A stretch of 13,426 bases of DNA from Prevotella sp. (GTDB lineage: Bacteria > Bacteroidota > Bacteroidia > Bacteroidales > Bacteroidaceae), in the NCBI GenBank assembly GCA_017442765.1, contig JAFRZC010000200.1, positions 1-13,426 on the forward strand. The letters are read 5' to 3'. Positions 7,021-13,206 of the stretch are shown in pieces; position 1 is the stretch's first letter, and every line of letters starts with the position of its first letter. The notes under the pieces are model-generated. The model searched no databases, was not told the origin of the DNA, and was given only the letters and a program-made list of their open reading frames with translations. Both the position numbers and the translations under genes were made by a program.

Positions 7021-8670
7021 ATGAAAAAACTATTATTGATTTTAGGGGGGGTAATCTTGTCCCTCAGCGCCAGCGCAGGCAACTCCACAAAGTGCCTGTA
7101 TGTGAAGGCAGTGGCTCAGCCTACAGGTGCTGGTCTGGTGTATCTGCATGGCAAAAAGAAGTATAACGAGTCGAATGAAGGCGAGGATGCCGCTGAGCGC
7201 AAGTGCATCTGGGAAAGAACCGAGGATTTCGCCGACGAAGCCTTTATAAAGGCTATACGTGGAGAGAATGGCCAAATGCCAGGCGTTGACTGCACGGGAA
7301 CGTTAGGCCGATATGAGTTTATCCTCAACAACCAGCCGACAGCTGGCTATGAACTGGTTTGCTATTCCGATGTACTGAAGACAGAGGCCAATGCCATTTA
7401 TTATCCCTCAGAGTGTTATGCCCTGATACATGGTGATGGTGCCCAACATGTCGATTTCAACTATCTTACGCCCGAATCGGCATACGAAGATACTTATGGT
7501 GTTAACGGAGATAACCATTGGATTAACGGTAACGTCAGCGATGACATAAAGCCCAAAAACACTCCTAAGGATGATTCTCCTGAAAATATTTATGCCTATC
7601 TCACTGAGCATCCAGATGAAGTGGGTGACTACTTCTCTGCTGAACCCGACAGAACCATCTATGCTATTTTCCGTCCCATCGGCTCGGGTTTCCCACGGTT
7701 TAACCATGGTGCCTATTTCGTGAACATGGCTGGCTGGAACGCTGTGAAGGGATACGCCTGGAATGGCGAAGGCGACGGTGCAACACCGGTTTCCGGCGCA
7801 TGGCCTGGCGATGCCGTGATAGATGCCACTGCTGTACCTGCCTATGGTTCAGATTTTGCCACATGGGAAGTACGGTTCGACTCGGCTCCCGAGAAAATCA
7901 TCTTCAATGACGACAATAATGGCTCTCAGACTGGCGACATGACCTTTATCGAAGGTGCCTACTATACCTTTGATGGCTATACGGGTACAAGCAAACTGTT
8001 GTTCCTCGATGCCGACAAGCAGTTCCAGATTGCTGAGGAGACGGCCATCAGCGGTATGAGTGTTTGCTATCCGCGCCAGTTTACCGCTGGTCAGAAATCA
8101 ACGGTCTGCCTGCCGTTTGCTCTTACTGCTGAACAGGCTGCCGCAGCCGGAAAGTTCTATACGCTGACGTCACAGGACGGCCGCTACGTGAACTTCGAGG
8201 AAGTGACCGATGGCATCGCTGCCAACACACCTTACATCTTTGAGTGTGGCGAGAGCACTGAATATCCCTTCGAGAAGATCGACGTGGCCACGCTGCCGAA
8301 GACCGAGCTGCAGGAGGTTGTCCTGCCGAACGGCACTAAGATGATCAGCACATTAGAGAAGACAGCTGTCACCAGCGACAGTGAGACCACCTACTTTGGC
8401 TATACCACCTCGGGCGAATGGGTGAAGGCCAACTCGGGTACGCTCCGTCCGTTCCGCGCTGTCATCGCCGTGCCCACCAGCACGCTGCCCGCCGGAGCCA
8501 AGAGCCTGACCGCTACGTTCGATGATGCTACAGGCATCGAGGCAATTAATAATGAAGAATTAAGAATTAATAATTCAAACGCCTCCGTCTATGACCTCAA
8601 TGGTCGTCGCGTATCGCCGACAGCCAAGGGTGTGAAGATTGTCAATGGCAAGAAGTATATTAACAAGTAA
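7021..8670 (+). CDS. Secreted CBM26-like protein B with sorting tail
   Basis: A 549-residue secreted protein. ATG 7021 is chosen over the in-frame ATG 6925 because 6925 lies upstream of the -7 promoter box, and because 7021 gives the signal peptide MKKLLLILGGVILSLSASAG seen in the paralogues. Residues ~21-225 are an unrecognised domain closely matching protein C (STKCLYVKAVA, ending RTIYAIFRPIGSGFPRF). Residues ~230-320 resemble CBM26, with expected ligand residues present: AYFVNMAGW, GYAW, AWPGD, IIFND, SQTGDMTF. Residues ~349-500 are the shared module (STVCLPFALT, ANTPYIF, LRPFRAV). The tail is VYDLNGRRVSPTAKGVKIVNGKK. Starch or alpha-glucan binding is inferred; no catalytic domain is seen. 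A 7-G run (7045-7051) lies in the signal-peptide codons. An AT-rich repeat-like linker (ELRINN) precedes the tail. A small acidic-protein gene follows after 19 bp. Confidence 0.85.
   Translation: MKKLLLILGGVILSLSASAGNSTKCLYVKAVAQPTGAGLVYLHGKKKYNESNEGEDAAERKCIWERTEDFADEAFIKAIRGENGQMPGVDCTGTLGRYEFILNNQPTAGYELVCYSDVLKTEANAIYYPSECYALIHGDGAQHVDFNYLTPESAYEDTYGVNGDNHWINGNVSDDIKPKNTPKDDSPENIYAYLTEHPDEVGDYFSAEPDRTIYAIFRPIGSGFPRFNHGAYFVNMAGWNAVKGYAWNGEGDGATPVSGAWPGDAVIDATAVPAYGSDFATWEVRFDSAPEKIIFNDDNNGSQTGDMTFIEGAYYTFDGYTGTSKLLFLDADKQFQIAEETAISGMSVCYPRQFTAGQKSTVCLPFALTAEQAAAAGKFYTLTSQDGRYVNFEEVTDGIAANTPYIFECGESTEYPFEKIDVATLPKTELQEVVLPNGTKMISTLEKTAVTSDSETTYFGYTTSGEWVKANSGTLRPFRAVIAVPTSTLPAGAKSLTATFDDATGIEAINNEELRINNSNASVYDLNGRRVSPTAKGVKIVNGKKYINK
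7045..7051 (+). repeat. Poly-G(7) tract in the signal-peptide codons of protein B
   Basis: Seven G residues span TTA-GGG-GGG-GTA at the same codons as the 8-G run of protein A. In protein C the corresponding codons are GGA-GGA-GTG, so the run is broken there. A length change would shift the frame inside the signal peptide. Confidence 0.9.
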
Positions 8671-8689
8671 AAGCAAGGAGAACAGAATC

Positions 8690-8869
8690 ATGAAGAAATC
8701 GTATTTCATTCCCACAGTTAAGGTTTCTATTGTAAACAGTGAGTCCTTGCTTGCCGGCTATAGTGAGGATCTGGGTGGTAACGGACAGAACGATGTTGAG
8801 TTCGGTGCCAAGGAGCTCTTCGACGACGAAGACGATGCTCCCAAGTCTGTCTGGGACAGCGAGGAATAA
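8690..8869 (+). CDS. Small acidic protein, partner of protein B
   Basis: A 59-residue protein starting MKKSYFIPTVKVSIVNSESL. I start at ATG 8690 rather than the in-frame ATG 8639, which would overlap the previous gene. The Shine-Dalgarno AAGGAG at 8675-8680 supports this start, with nine bases of spacing. The C-terminal half is strongly acidic (ELFDDEDD, final DSEE). It is homologous to the 57-residue protein at 6676-6849 and lies in the same place relative to its partner gene. A double glycine at residues 29-30 is matched by one at 28-29 in the homologue. Function unknown. A hairpin terminator follows at 8892. Confidence 0.85.
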   Translation: MKKSYFIPTVKVSIVNSESLLAGYSEDLGGNGQNDVEFGAKELFDDEDDAPKSVWDSEE

Positions 8870-8891
8870 GCATCATTAACAATAATAAGGG

Positions 8892-8932
8892 CATGTCCTT
8901 TTGTCTTTCCGACAGAAGGACGTGTTTTTTTG
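8892..8932 (+). terminator. Intrinsic terminator of unit B
   Basis: CATGTCCTTTTGTC (8892-8905) pairs with GACAGAAGGACGTG (8911-8924), including two wobble pairs, with a 5-base loop, and is followed by a run of seven T. It ends the protein B plus small-protein unit 22 bases after the last stop. Confidence 0.85.
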
Positions 8933-8962
8933 TTTTCAGACATAATGACACATACTACATAA

Positions 8963-9077
8963 TGTCATACAGATGACACAGGTACAAAATGTCACACAGA
9001 TGACACAGATTTCCACAGTGGTAAACACATTACTGCACAATTGAATCTGTGTCATCTGTGTCATCTGTGTGACATTT
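8963..9077. repeat. Intergenic inverted repeat with 9-bp units
   Basis: Within the 425-bp gap between the small gene and protein C, 8987-9011 (AAATGTCACACAGATGACAC, continuing AGATT) is matched in reverse complement by 9044-9077, which carries one extra 9-bp unit (TCATCTGTG). A further degenerate copy of the unit (CATACAGATGACACAGG) lies at 8966. The spacer includes CCACAGTGG. The 47 bases from 8986 match 11247-11293 at 42 positions, so this is a dispersed element. A small hairpin, AGGCCTACGGCCT, follows at 9084-9096. No gene is visible here. Confidence 0.75.
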
Positions 9078-9166
9078 CTTGTCAGGCCTACGGCCTTTAA
9101 CGCAAGTGCTCCATATATGTCATTAAAAAAACCAAACCCCTGTCATTATGTGGCAAAAACGCGGTT

Positions 9167-9240
9167 TTGGTTCAAATTTTATAGTTATTTGTTCAATTTT
9201 TACAGAATTATTTAATAATAATGTTTAACTTTGCAGCGGT
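9167..9240 (+). promoter_or_regulatory. Promoter C: twin 21-bp repeats plus TAACTTTG
   Basis: GTTCAAATTTTATAGTTATTT begins at 9170 and GTTCAATTTTTACAGAATTAT at 9191, again 21 bp apart. TAACTTTG lies at 9226-9233, 56 bp from the first GTTC, as in promoters A and B. The bases after the -7 box (GCAGCGGTATTTT) also match promoter B (GCAGCGGAATTTT). Confidence 0.78.
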
Positions 9241-9294
9241 ATTTTGATAATCATAAATTTTTAAACAATTTAATAACTAAAAAAACAAAACATT

Positions 9295-10977
9295 ATGAAA
9301 AAATTTTTACTGATTTTAGGAGGAGTGATCCTGTCCCTCAGTGCCAGCGCAGGAGGCAACTCCACAAAGTGCCTGTATGTGAAGGCAGTGGCTTATCCTT
9401 CGGGTGCCGGCCAGGTGTATCTGCACGGCAAAAAGAAGTATGATCAGCCCAATCAAGGTGAGGATGCCGCAGAGCGGACATGCATCTGGGAGCGCACCGA
9501 GGATTTCGCAGAGGAGGCCATCATTAAGGCTGTACGTGGAGAGAATGGCAGTATGCCGGGCATCGACTGCACGGGAACGTTAGGCCGGTATGAGTTTATC
9601 CTCAACAACCAACCGGCAGCTGGTTATGAGTTTGTCTGCTATTCTAATGTGCTGAAGACAGAGCCCGAGGCGGTCTATTTCCCCTCAGAGTGCTATGCCC
9701 TGATCCATGGCGACGGTGCTGAGCACGTCGATTTCAACTATCAAACGCCCGAATCGGCATACGATACTTATAATGTTAACGGCGACAACCACTGGATTAA
9801 CGGCAACGTCAGCGATGACATAAAGCCCAAGAACTCTCCTATGGATGATACTCCTGAAAAGGTTTTTGCCAGCATAACAGAAGAGAATCAGGGAGACTAT
9901 TTCTCTGCTGAACCCGACAGGACCATCTATGCCATCTTCCGCCCCATCGGCGCAAGCTTTCCTCGGTTCGTGGCTGAGTCGGTCTATTTCATCGACATGG
10001 CCGGCTGGGATGAAGTGAAAGCCTATGCGTGGAACGAATCCACAAGTGGCACTCAGATAGTTTCTGCTGACTGGCCAGGCAGTGATATGGATGATGCCGG
10101 CATCACGAATATCTACGATCAGGAGATGACCACCTATAAGGTTTCCTTCCCCGACACTCCGCAGTTTGTCATCTTCAACAACAACGACAACGGCGAGCAG
10201 ACCGGCGACATGACCTACATTGCCGATGGCATCTATGCCTACGACGGTCTGACCGAGACGAGCAAGCTGATGTTCCTCGACGGCGACGAGGAGTTCACGA
10301 TAGGTGCCGAGACTCCCATCCAGGGCATGAGCATGTGCTATCCGCGCTTCTTCGAGGAAGGCAAGAAGACCACCGTCTGTCTGCCCTTCGCGCTCAACGA
10401 GGAGCAGGCTGCCGCAGCCGGAACATTCTACAAGATTGTCTCTTTCACCAACGGCGCGCTGATCTTCGACAAGCATGAAGGTGCGATTGCCGCCAACACG
10501 CCCTACGTCTTCGAGGCTGCAACGGCCTATCCCTTCGAGGATATCTTCGTTGAGACCCTGCCTGCCACCGAGCTACAGGAGCTGGCTGCCGACGACGGTA
10601 GCAGACTGCTCAGCACAGTGAAGAGAAAAAATGTCCAACGTTTCGAAGACAATGCCGACACCACATTCTTCTACCTTGACGAGGAAACTGGCGAGTGGAA
10701 GGTACAATTCAATGATTTCGGTGTCAATTATGCGACAGTCATACCCTTCCACGCTGTTGCCGGTGTTCCCAACGAATTGGTTCCCGATGGTCTGGAGAAC
10801 GGTGCTGTCATTCAGGCAACCTACGATGGTACCATACCCGATCCGACAGGCATCAAGGGTGTTGAGAAGGCTGAGAGCGTGAGCAACGGTGCAGTCTATG
10901 ACCTTGGCGGTCGCCGCGTGTCTCCCTCTTCAAAGGGTGTCCGCATCACCGAAGGCAAAAAGTATATCAACAAGTAA
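9295..10977 (+). CDS. Secreted CBM26-like protein C with sorting tail
   Basis: A 560-residue secreted protein, the close paralogue of protein B. The signal peptide is MKKFLLILGGVILSLSASAG. Residues ~21-225 are the same unrecognised N-terminal domain (IWERTEDFAEEA, GTLGRYEFILNNQP, ending RTIYAIFRPIGASFPRF). Residues ~228-318 resemble CBM26: VYFIDMAGWDEVKAYAW, ADWPGSDM, FVIFNNNDNGEQTGDMTY, with the Tyr, Trp and Gln positions that bind sugar in characterised members. Residues ~349-510 are the shared module, longer than in A and B (KRKNVQRFEDNADTTFFY region). The tail is VYDLGGRRVSPSSKGVRITEGKK and lacks the low-complexity linker. No catalytic domain is seen; a glycan-binding role is inferred. 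It differs from A and B in two ways: the signal-peptide poly-G is interrupted, and no small acidic gene follows. A terminator begins 21 bases after the stop. Confidence 0.85.
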   Translation: MKKFLLILGGVILSLSASAGGNSTKCLYVKAVAYPSGAGQVYLHGKKKYDQPNQGEDAAERTCIWERTEDFAEEAIIKAVRGENGSMPGIDCTGTLGRYEFILNNQPAAGYEFVCYSNVLKTEPEAVYFPSECYALIHGDGAEHVDFNYQTPESAYDTYNVNGDNHWINGNVSDDIKPKNSPMDDTPEKVFASITEENQGDYFSAEPDRTIYAIFRPIGASFPRFVAESVYFIDMAGWDEVKAYAWNESTSGTQIVSADWPGSDMDDAGITNIYDQEMTTYKVSFPDTPQFVIFNNNDNGEQTGDMTYIADGIYAYDGLTETSKLMFLDGDEEFTIGAETPIQGMSMCYPRFFEEGKKTTVCLPFALNEEQAAAAGTFYKIVSFTNGALIFDKHEGAIAANTPYVFEAATAYPFEDIFVETLPATELQELAADDGSRLLSTVKRKNVQRFEDNADTTFFYLDEETGEWKVQFNDFGVNYATVIPFHAVAGVPNELVPDGLENGAVIQATYDGTIPDPTGIKGVEKAESVSNGAVYDLGGRRVSPSSKGVRITEGKKYINK

Positions 10978-10998
10978 AGGTTTATACAGTTTTTGAGG

Positions 10999-11036
10999 AA
11001 TGTCCGCTTTCGCCGAGAAAGCGGGCATTTTTTTTG
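10999..11036 (+). terminator. Intrinsic terminator of protein C
   Basis: AATGTCCGCTTTC (10999-11011) pairs with GAAAGCGGGCATT (11017-11029) with one wobble pair and a 5-base loop, followed by eight T in total. It lies 21 bases after the protein C stop. Confidence 0.88.
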
Positions 11037-11115
11037 TGCGGGATAAAGTTTCTGTCGGTGTCCGGGGAAAGCGGGCATTTTTTTGTGCGGGATAATGTTT
11101 CTGTCGGTGTCCGGG
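11017..11115. repeat. 50-bp tandem duplication overlapping the terminator
   Basis: Bases 11017-11066 (from GAAAGCGGGCATT to GGTGTCCGGG) are repeated at 11067-11115, with one fewer T in the T-run and A-to-T once (GGATAAAG vs GGATAATG). The first copy includes the right arm and T-run of the terminator. The second copy has the right arm only and so cannot form the same hairpin. Confidence 0.85.
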
Positions 11116-11139
11116 GAAAAAGTGCCGAAGGTACGACAA

Positions 11140-11178
11140 GAATACAGGCAGGTGGTGAAGCGATAGCGGAACCCCTGC
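11140..11178. repeat. 39-bp direct repeat, copy 1
   Basis: GAATACAGGCAGGTGGTGAA followed by GCGATAGCGGAACCCCTGC is identical to 11335-11373. Each copy is followed by a CCCCGAAGGGG palindrome (11203-11213 and 11397-11407), so the repeat unit is longer than 39 bp: roughly 11125-11222 and 11320-11425. Confidence 0.85.
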
Positions 11179-11246
11179 AAGGAGATACCGTACATTTCAA
11201 GCCCCGAAGGGGCGGCAGAGGTTTATATGGGGGTTGCAGATTACAT

Positions 11247-11293
11247 AAAATGTTACATAGATTACACAGATTTCCACGGTGGTAAGCACATTA
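11247..11293. repeat. Second copy of the 8986-9032 element
   Basis: 47 bases (AAAATGTTACATAGATTACA ... CCACGGTGGTAAGCACATTA) match 8986-9032 at 42 of 47 positions. The right-hand inverted arm seen at 9044-9077 is missing here, so this copy is partial. Confidence 0.75.
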
Positions 11294-11334
11294 ACACCCC
11301 AGTTCGGGATAAAAACAGTCCTGAAAGGACGGTG

Positions 11335-11373
11335 GAATACAGGCAGGTGGTGAAGCGATAGCGGAACCCCTGC
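11335..11373. repeat. 39-bp direct repeat, copy 2
   Basis: Identical to 11140-11178, 195 bp downstream in the same orientation. It is preceded by CCTGAAAGGACGG, which resembles the lead-in to copy 1 (GCCGAAGGTACGA). Confidence 0.85.
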
Positions 11374-11395
11374 TTGGCAGTGCAGAAGAGGGAAA

Positions 11396-11469
11396 ACCCC
11401 GAAGGGGTGACAGAATACATCGTTTGCAGAATTTTAGCACGATGTCCTGTTCTGTCACCCCTTCGGGGT
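11396..11469. repeat. Palindromic repeat, 19-bp perfect arms
   Basis: ACCCCGAAGGGGTGACAGA (11396-11414) is the reverse complement of 11451-11469. Pairing can extend imperfectly through ACATCG/CGATGT toward the centre. Each arm is itself palindromic (CCCCGAAGGGG). The layout is that of a REP-like dispersed intergenic element. No ORF of note lies in it, and no transposase gene is in the window. Confidence 0.8.
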
Positions 11470-11479
11470 ATTCTTATCT

Positions 11480-11514
11480 GAGCTGGGCTGGGTGGTGCTG
11501 GCCTTATAGGCCGT
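11480..11514. repeat. Copy of the repeat found at the window start
   Basis: GAGCTGGGCTGGGTGGTGCT followed by GGCCTTATAGGCCGT matches the unit at 20-50. It directly follows the 11396-11469 palindrome, suggesting both are parts of one composite element. Confidence 0.55.
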
Positions 11515-11550
11515 TACTTCCCACTTATCGTGCGGGAGATAAGGTTTTGT

Positions 11551-11685
11551 AACGCGAACGACCGTCTTTCACAAAGTAATATATATTATTTTACCGAGTA
11601 ATATATATTATTTTACCGAGTAATATATATTATTTTACTGAGTAATATATATTATATTACTTTGTGAAAGACGGTCGTTCGCGTT
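11551..11685. repeat. 135-bp palindrome enclosing four 22-bp AT-rich repeats
   Basis: Perfect 33-bp inverted arms lie at 11551-11583 (AACGCGAACGACCGTCTTTC ...) and 11653-11685. Between and partly within them are four head-to-tail 22-bp units beginning AGTAATATATATTA, at 11575, 11597, 11619 and 11641. Units 1 and 2 are identical, unit 3 differs by one base, and unit 4 diverges in its last bases to complete the palindrome. Each unit holds the 12-bp palindrome TAATATATATTA. The block lies 7 bp beyond the stop of the minus-strand membrane protein and between two convergent genes, so it could end transcription; there is no protein in it. Confidence 0.92.
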
Positions 11686-11692
11686 GTGAAGG

Positions 11693-12985
11693 CTAAGATT
11701 TCGGATTATGTCGGCCTATGTTTTTTAAACTTCTCACCAGCAATGAGGCCGTAATGAGCTGGTGGGGCAGGTCGAGTGCTCCGAGAAAGGGGGTGGCTAA
11801 GAGGAACAGCAGAAGCACCACGCTATATACCAACCAGCATTTCCTTGCGTGGCGGCCTTTTCTCGAATACAGCCAGATGAGCAGCGGTATGGGGAAAAAG
11901 GCCACGAGATACCAGTTCCACATGCCTGGGAACAGCTCCGAGCAGAATGTCACATAAACAAGCAAAGCCCCTACTAAGGCCTGGGCCGAGAAAAGCGATA
12001 TGTCGTAGATTTTGGCCAGCCGTCGCCAGCGCAGCAGCCACTCGCATAGGGTAACGAGCAGGGTCAGCACGAGCAAAGCGGCAAAGGCTATTGTCGGGGT
12101 AAAGGAATAGGTGGGAAAAGGCTTGCCCTTTAAAATCCTCACCCCTTTGTCGGCCAATACCGGTCGATGCTCGCCGGTGCTGTCGTTCACAAACGTTGTC
12201 TCGCGTAACACGGGAATGACAAACTCGGGGATAAGCCGTACCTCTCTTGGAGAATAACGCTCGTAGGCCGTTCCGAAGAATGTGATGTAAACAAACTCCG
12301 ACCATGGCGCACGGCGCACCGTCAGTCTGAAGAGGTCGCCGTCGTTTAGTGTCATCGGATAGCGCGTTGGCCCCCATTCAAGATGCTCGCCTATCAGGCT
12401 CTCGCGCATGGCTGAGATTGTCGTTGTCAGGCAGTTGGTATAGAGCAGATTGAAATGGCGGTACTCGCCTGCCACCAGCTCGTTGTCGAGCAGCCGCCAG
12501 AATTCCTTTTTCTCATCAGGGGTCAGGTTCAGCTTGTATTGCCACAGCTCCCGTCCGAGTTTCTGTGACAGGTCGATATATTCTTGTGTGGGAAGGGCCA
12601 TGAACTTCGCCTTTGCTTTTCCGGCTACGCCCGTCATAAACCCGCTGATGTTGGGGTCGCTCTCAAAAGTAAAGACATAATCCAGCTGATGCGCGGGGCA
12701 CTCCATGCGCAACGTGGCATGGCCGAAAACGGAATAAAAAACGGGCAGTGGTGAGCCTATGAGCAGGCTGGCGGTCACGAAGTTGCTGCTGTCGGGCAAT
12801 ACCTCGAACGGCTTTGCCGCTGTGCTGTCGGCATTGAGTTTCGCATTCTTTACTTTAGAGTCGGGGGTTGGGATTGCTTGGCTGCTTACACTGCCTGTTA
12901 ACACCATCAGCACGGCAATCCACGCGGCAGCCATCGACTTGAAGACAGCCCGGCCGGCTTTTCTTTCCATACGTTTTATAAACAT
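11693..12985 (-). CDS. lnb: DUF4105/Lnb-type membrane protein (candidate lipoprotein N-acyltransferase)
   Basis: A 430-residue inner-membrane protein read on the minus strand. The start at 12985 could instead be the in-frame ATG at 12970. After an N-terminal signal/anchor segment (~20-37, AAAWIAVLMVLTGSVSSQA), a periplasmic domain (~60-285) carries the DUF4105 hallmarks SVFGHATLRM (His89) and LLYTNCLTT (Cys185). At least four hydrophobic segments follow at ~296-316, 332-349, 357-374 and 383-402. The family is, as I recall, the one named Lnb in Bacteroides, which N-acylates the lipid-bearing cysteine of lipoproteins; His89 and Cys185 are my candidates for catalysis. The symbol rests on family architecture only and should be treated as provisional. 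It appears monocistronic, convergent with protein C and divergent from dnaK, with its own promoter at 13009-13039. Confidence 0.78.
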   Translation of the reverse strand: MFIKRMERKAGRAVFKSMAAAWIAVLMVLTGSVSSQAIPTPDSKVKNAKLNADSTAAKPFEVLPDSSNFVTASLLIGSPLPVFYSVFGHATLRMECPAHQLDYVFTFESDPNISGFMTGVAGKAKAKFMALPTQEYIDLSQKLGRELWQYKLNLTPDEKKEFWRLLDNELVAGEYRHFNLLYTNCLTTTISAMRESLIGEHLEWGPTRYPMTLNDGDLFRLTVRRAPWSEFVYITFFGTAYERYSPREVRLIPEFVIPVLRETTFVNDSTGEHRPVLADKGVRILKGKPFPTYSFTPTIAFAALLVLTLLVTLCEWLLRWRRLAKIYDISLFSAQALVGALLVYVTFCSELFPGMWNWYLVAFFPIPLLIWLYSRKGRHARKCWLVYSVVLLLFLLATPFLGALDLPHQLITASLLVRSLKNIGRHNPKS

Positions 12986-13008
12986 GCGCGTACATTAATT
13001 TTATCTTG

Positions 13009-13039
13009 CAAAGGTAGTGTAAAATGGAGACAATGCAAA
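13009..13039 (-). promoter_or_regulatory. Bacteroidetes-type promoter for the Lnb-like gene
   Basis: Reading the minus strand, TTTG (13039-13036) is followed by a 19-base spacer and TACCTTTG (13016-13009). This is an exact fit to the TTTG/TAnnTTTG consensus. It predicts a transcript start near 13002, about 16 bases before ATG 12985 or about 31 before ATG 12970; the latter leader length is more typical. Confidence 0.85.
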
Positions 13040-13090
13040 ATAAAAAAGTCATTTTTTTATTTTTATTGTTGAGATGCCGCCTGCCGCATG

Positions 13091-13154
13091 TGACAAAATG
13101 TCATGTTTCCTGATTTGGGACATGCCATGTTTGTCAGTTGGCACGCTGTTTGTT
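13091..13154 (+). promoter_or_regulatory. Candidate sigma-54-like promoter and palindromes upstream of dnaK
   Basis: TTGGCACG (13138-13145), four bases, then TTGTT (13150-13154) fits the -24/-12 pattern TGGCACG-N4-TTGCW with exact spacing and one mismatch (GT for GC at -12). The predicted start is near 13165, leaving a ~54-base leader. Upstream lie TGACAAAATGTCA (13091-13103) and ACATGCCATGT (13120-13130), possible binding sites for an activator. No good TAnnTTTG match is seen in the gap, which strengthens but does not prove the case. Confidence 0.5.
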
Positions 13155-13206
13155 GTATTCAGGGCGGACGATAATGTCTGGCAACATTTAGAATAATAAC
13201 AAATAA

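Noticed and set aside
6676..8869. Small acidic proteins as double-glycine bacteriocin or RiPP precursors.
   Set aside because: Both have GG near the middle, but the leader lacks the usual motif and the following part is a very acidic, non-hydrophobic stretch. No peptidase-transporter or modifying enzyme is in the window; the C10 protease has its own propeptide and does not indicate this.
9685..10476. Minus-strand open frame of 263 codons opposite protein C.
   Set aside because: It is antisense to a gene with clear paralogues and has no conserved motif. In the paralogous B gene the corresponding antisense frame is broken.
11551..11685. CRISPR array or insertion sequence.
   Set aside because: The 22-bp units are contiguous with no spacers, and no transposase or target-site duplication is visible.
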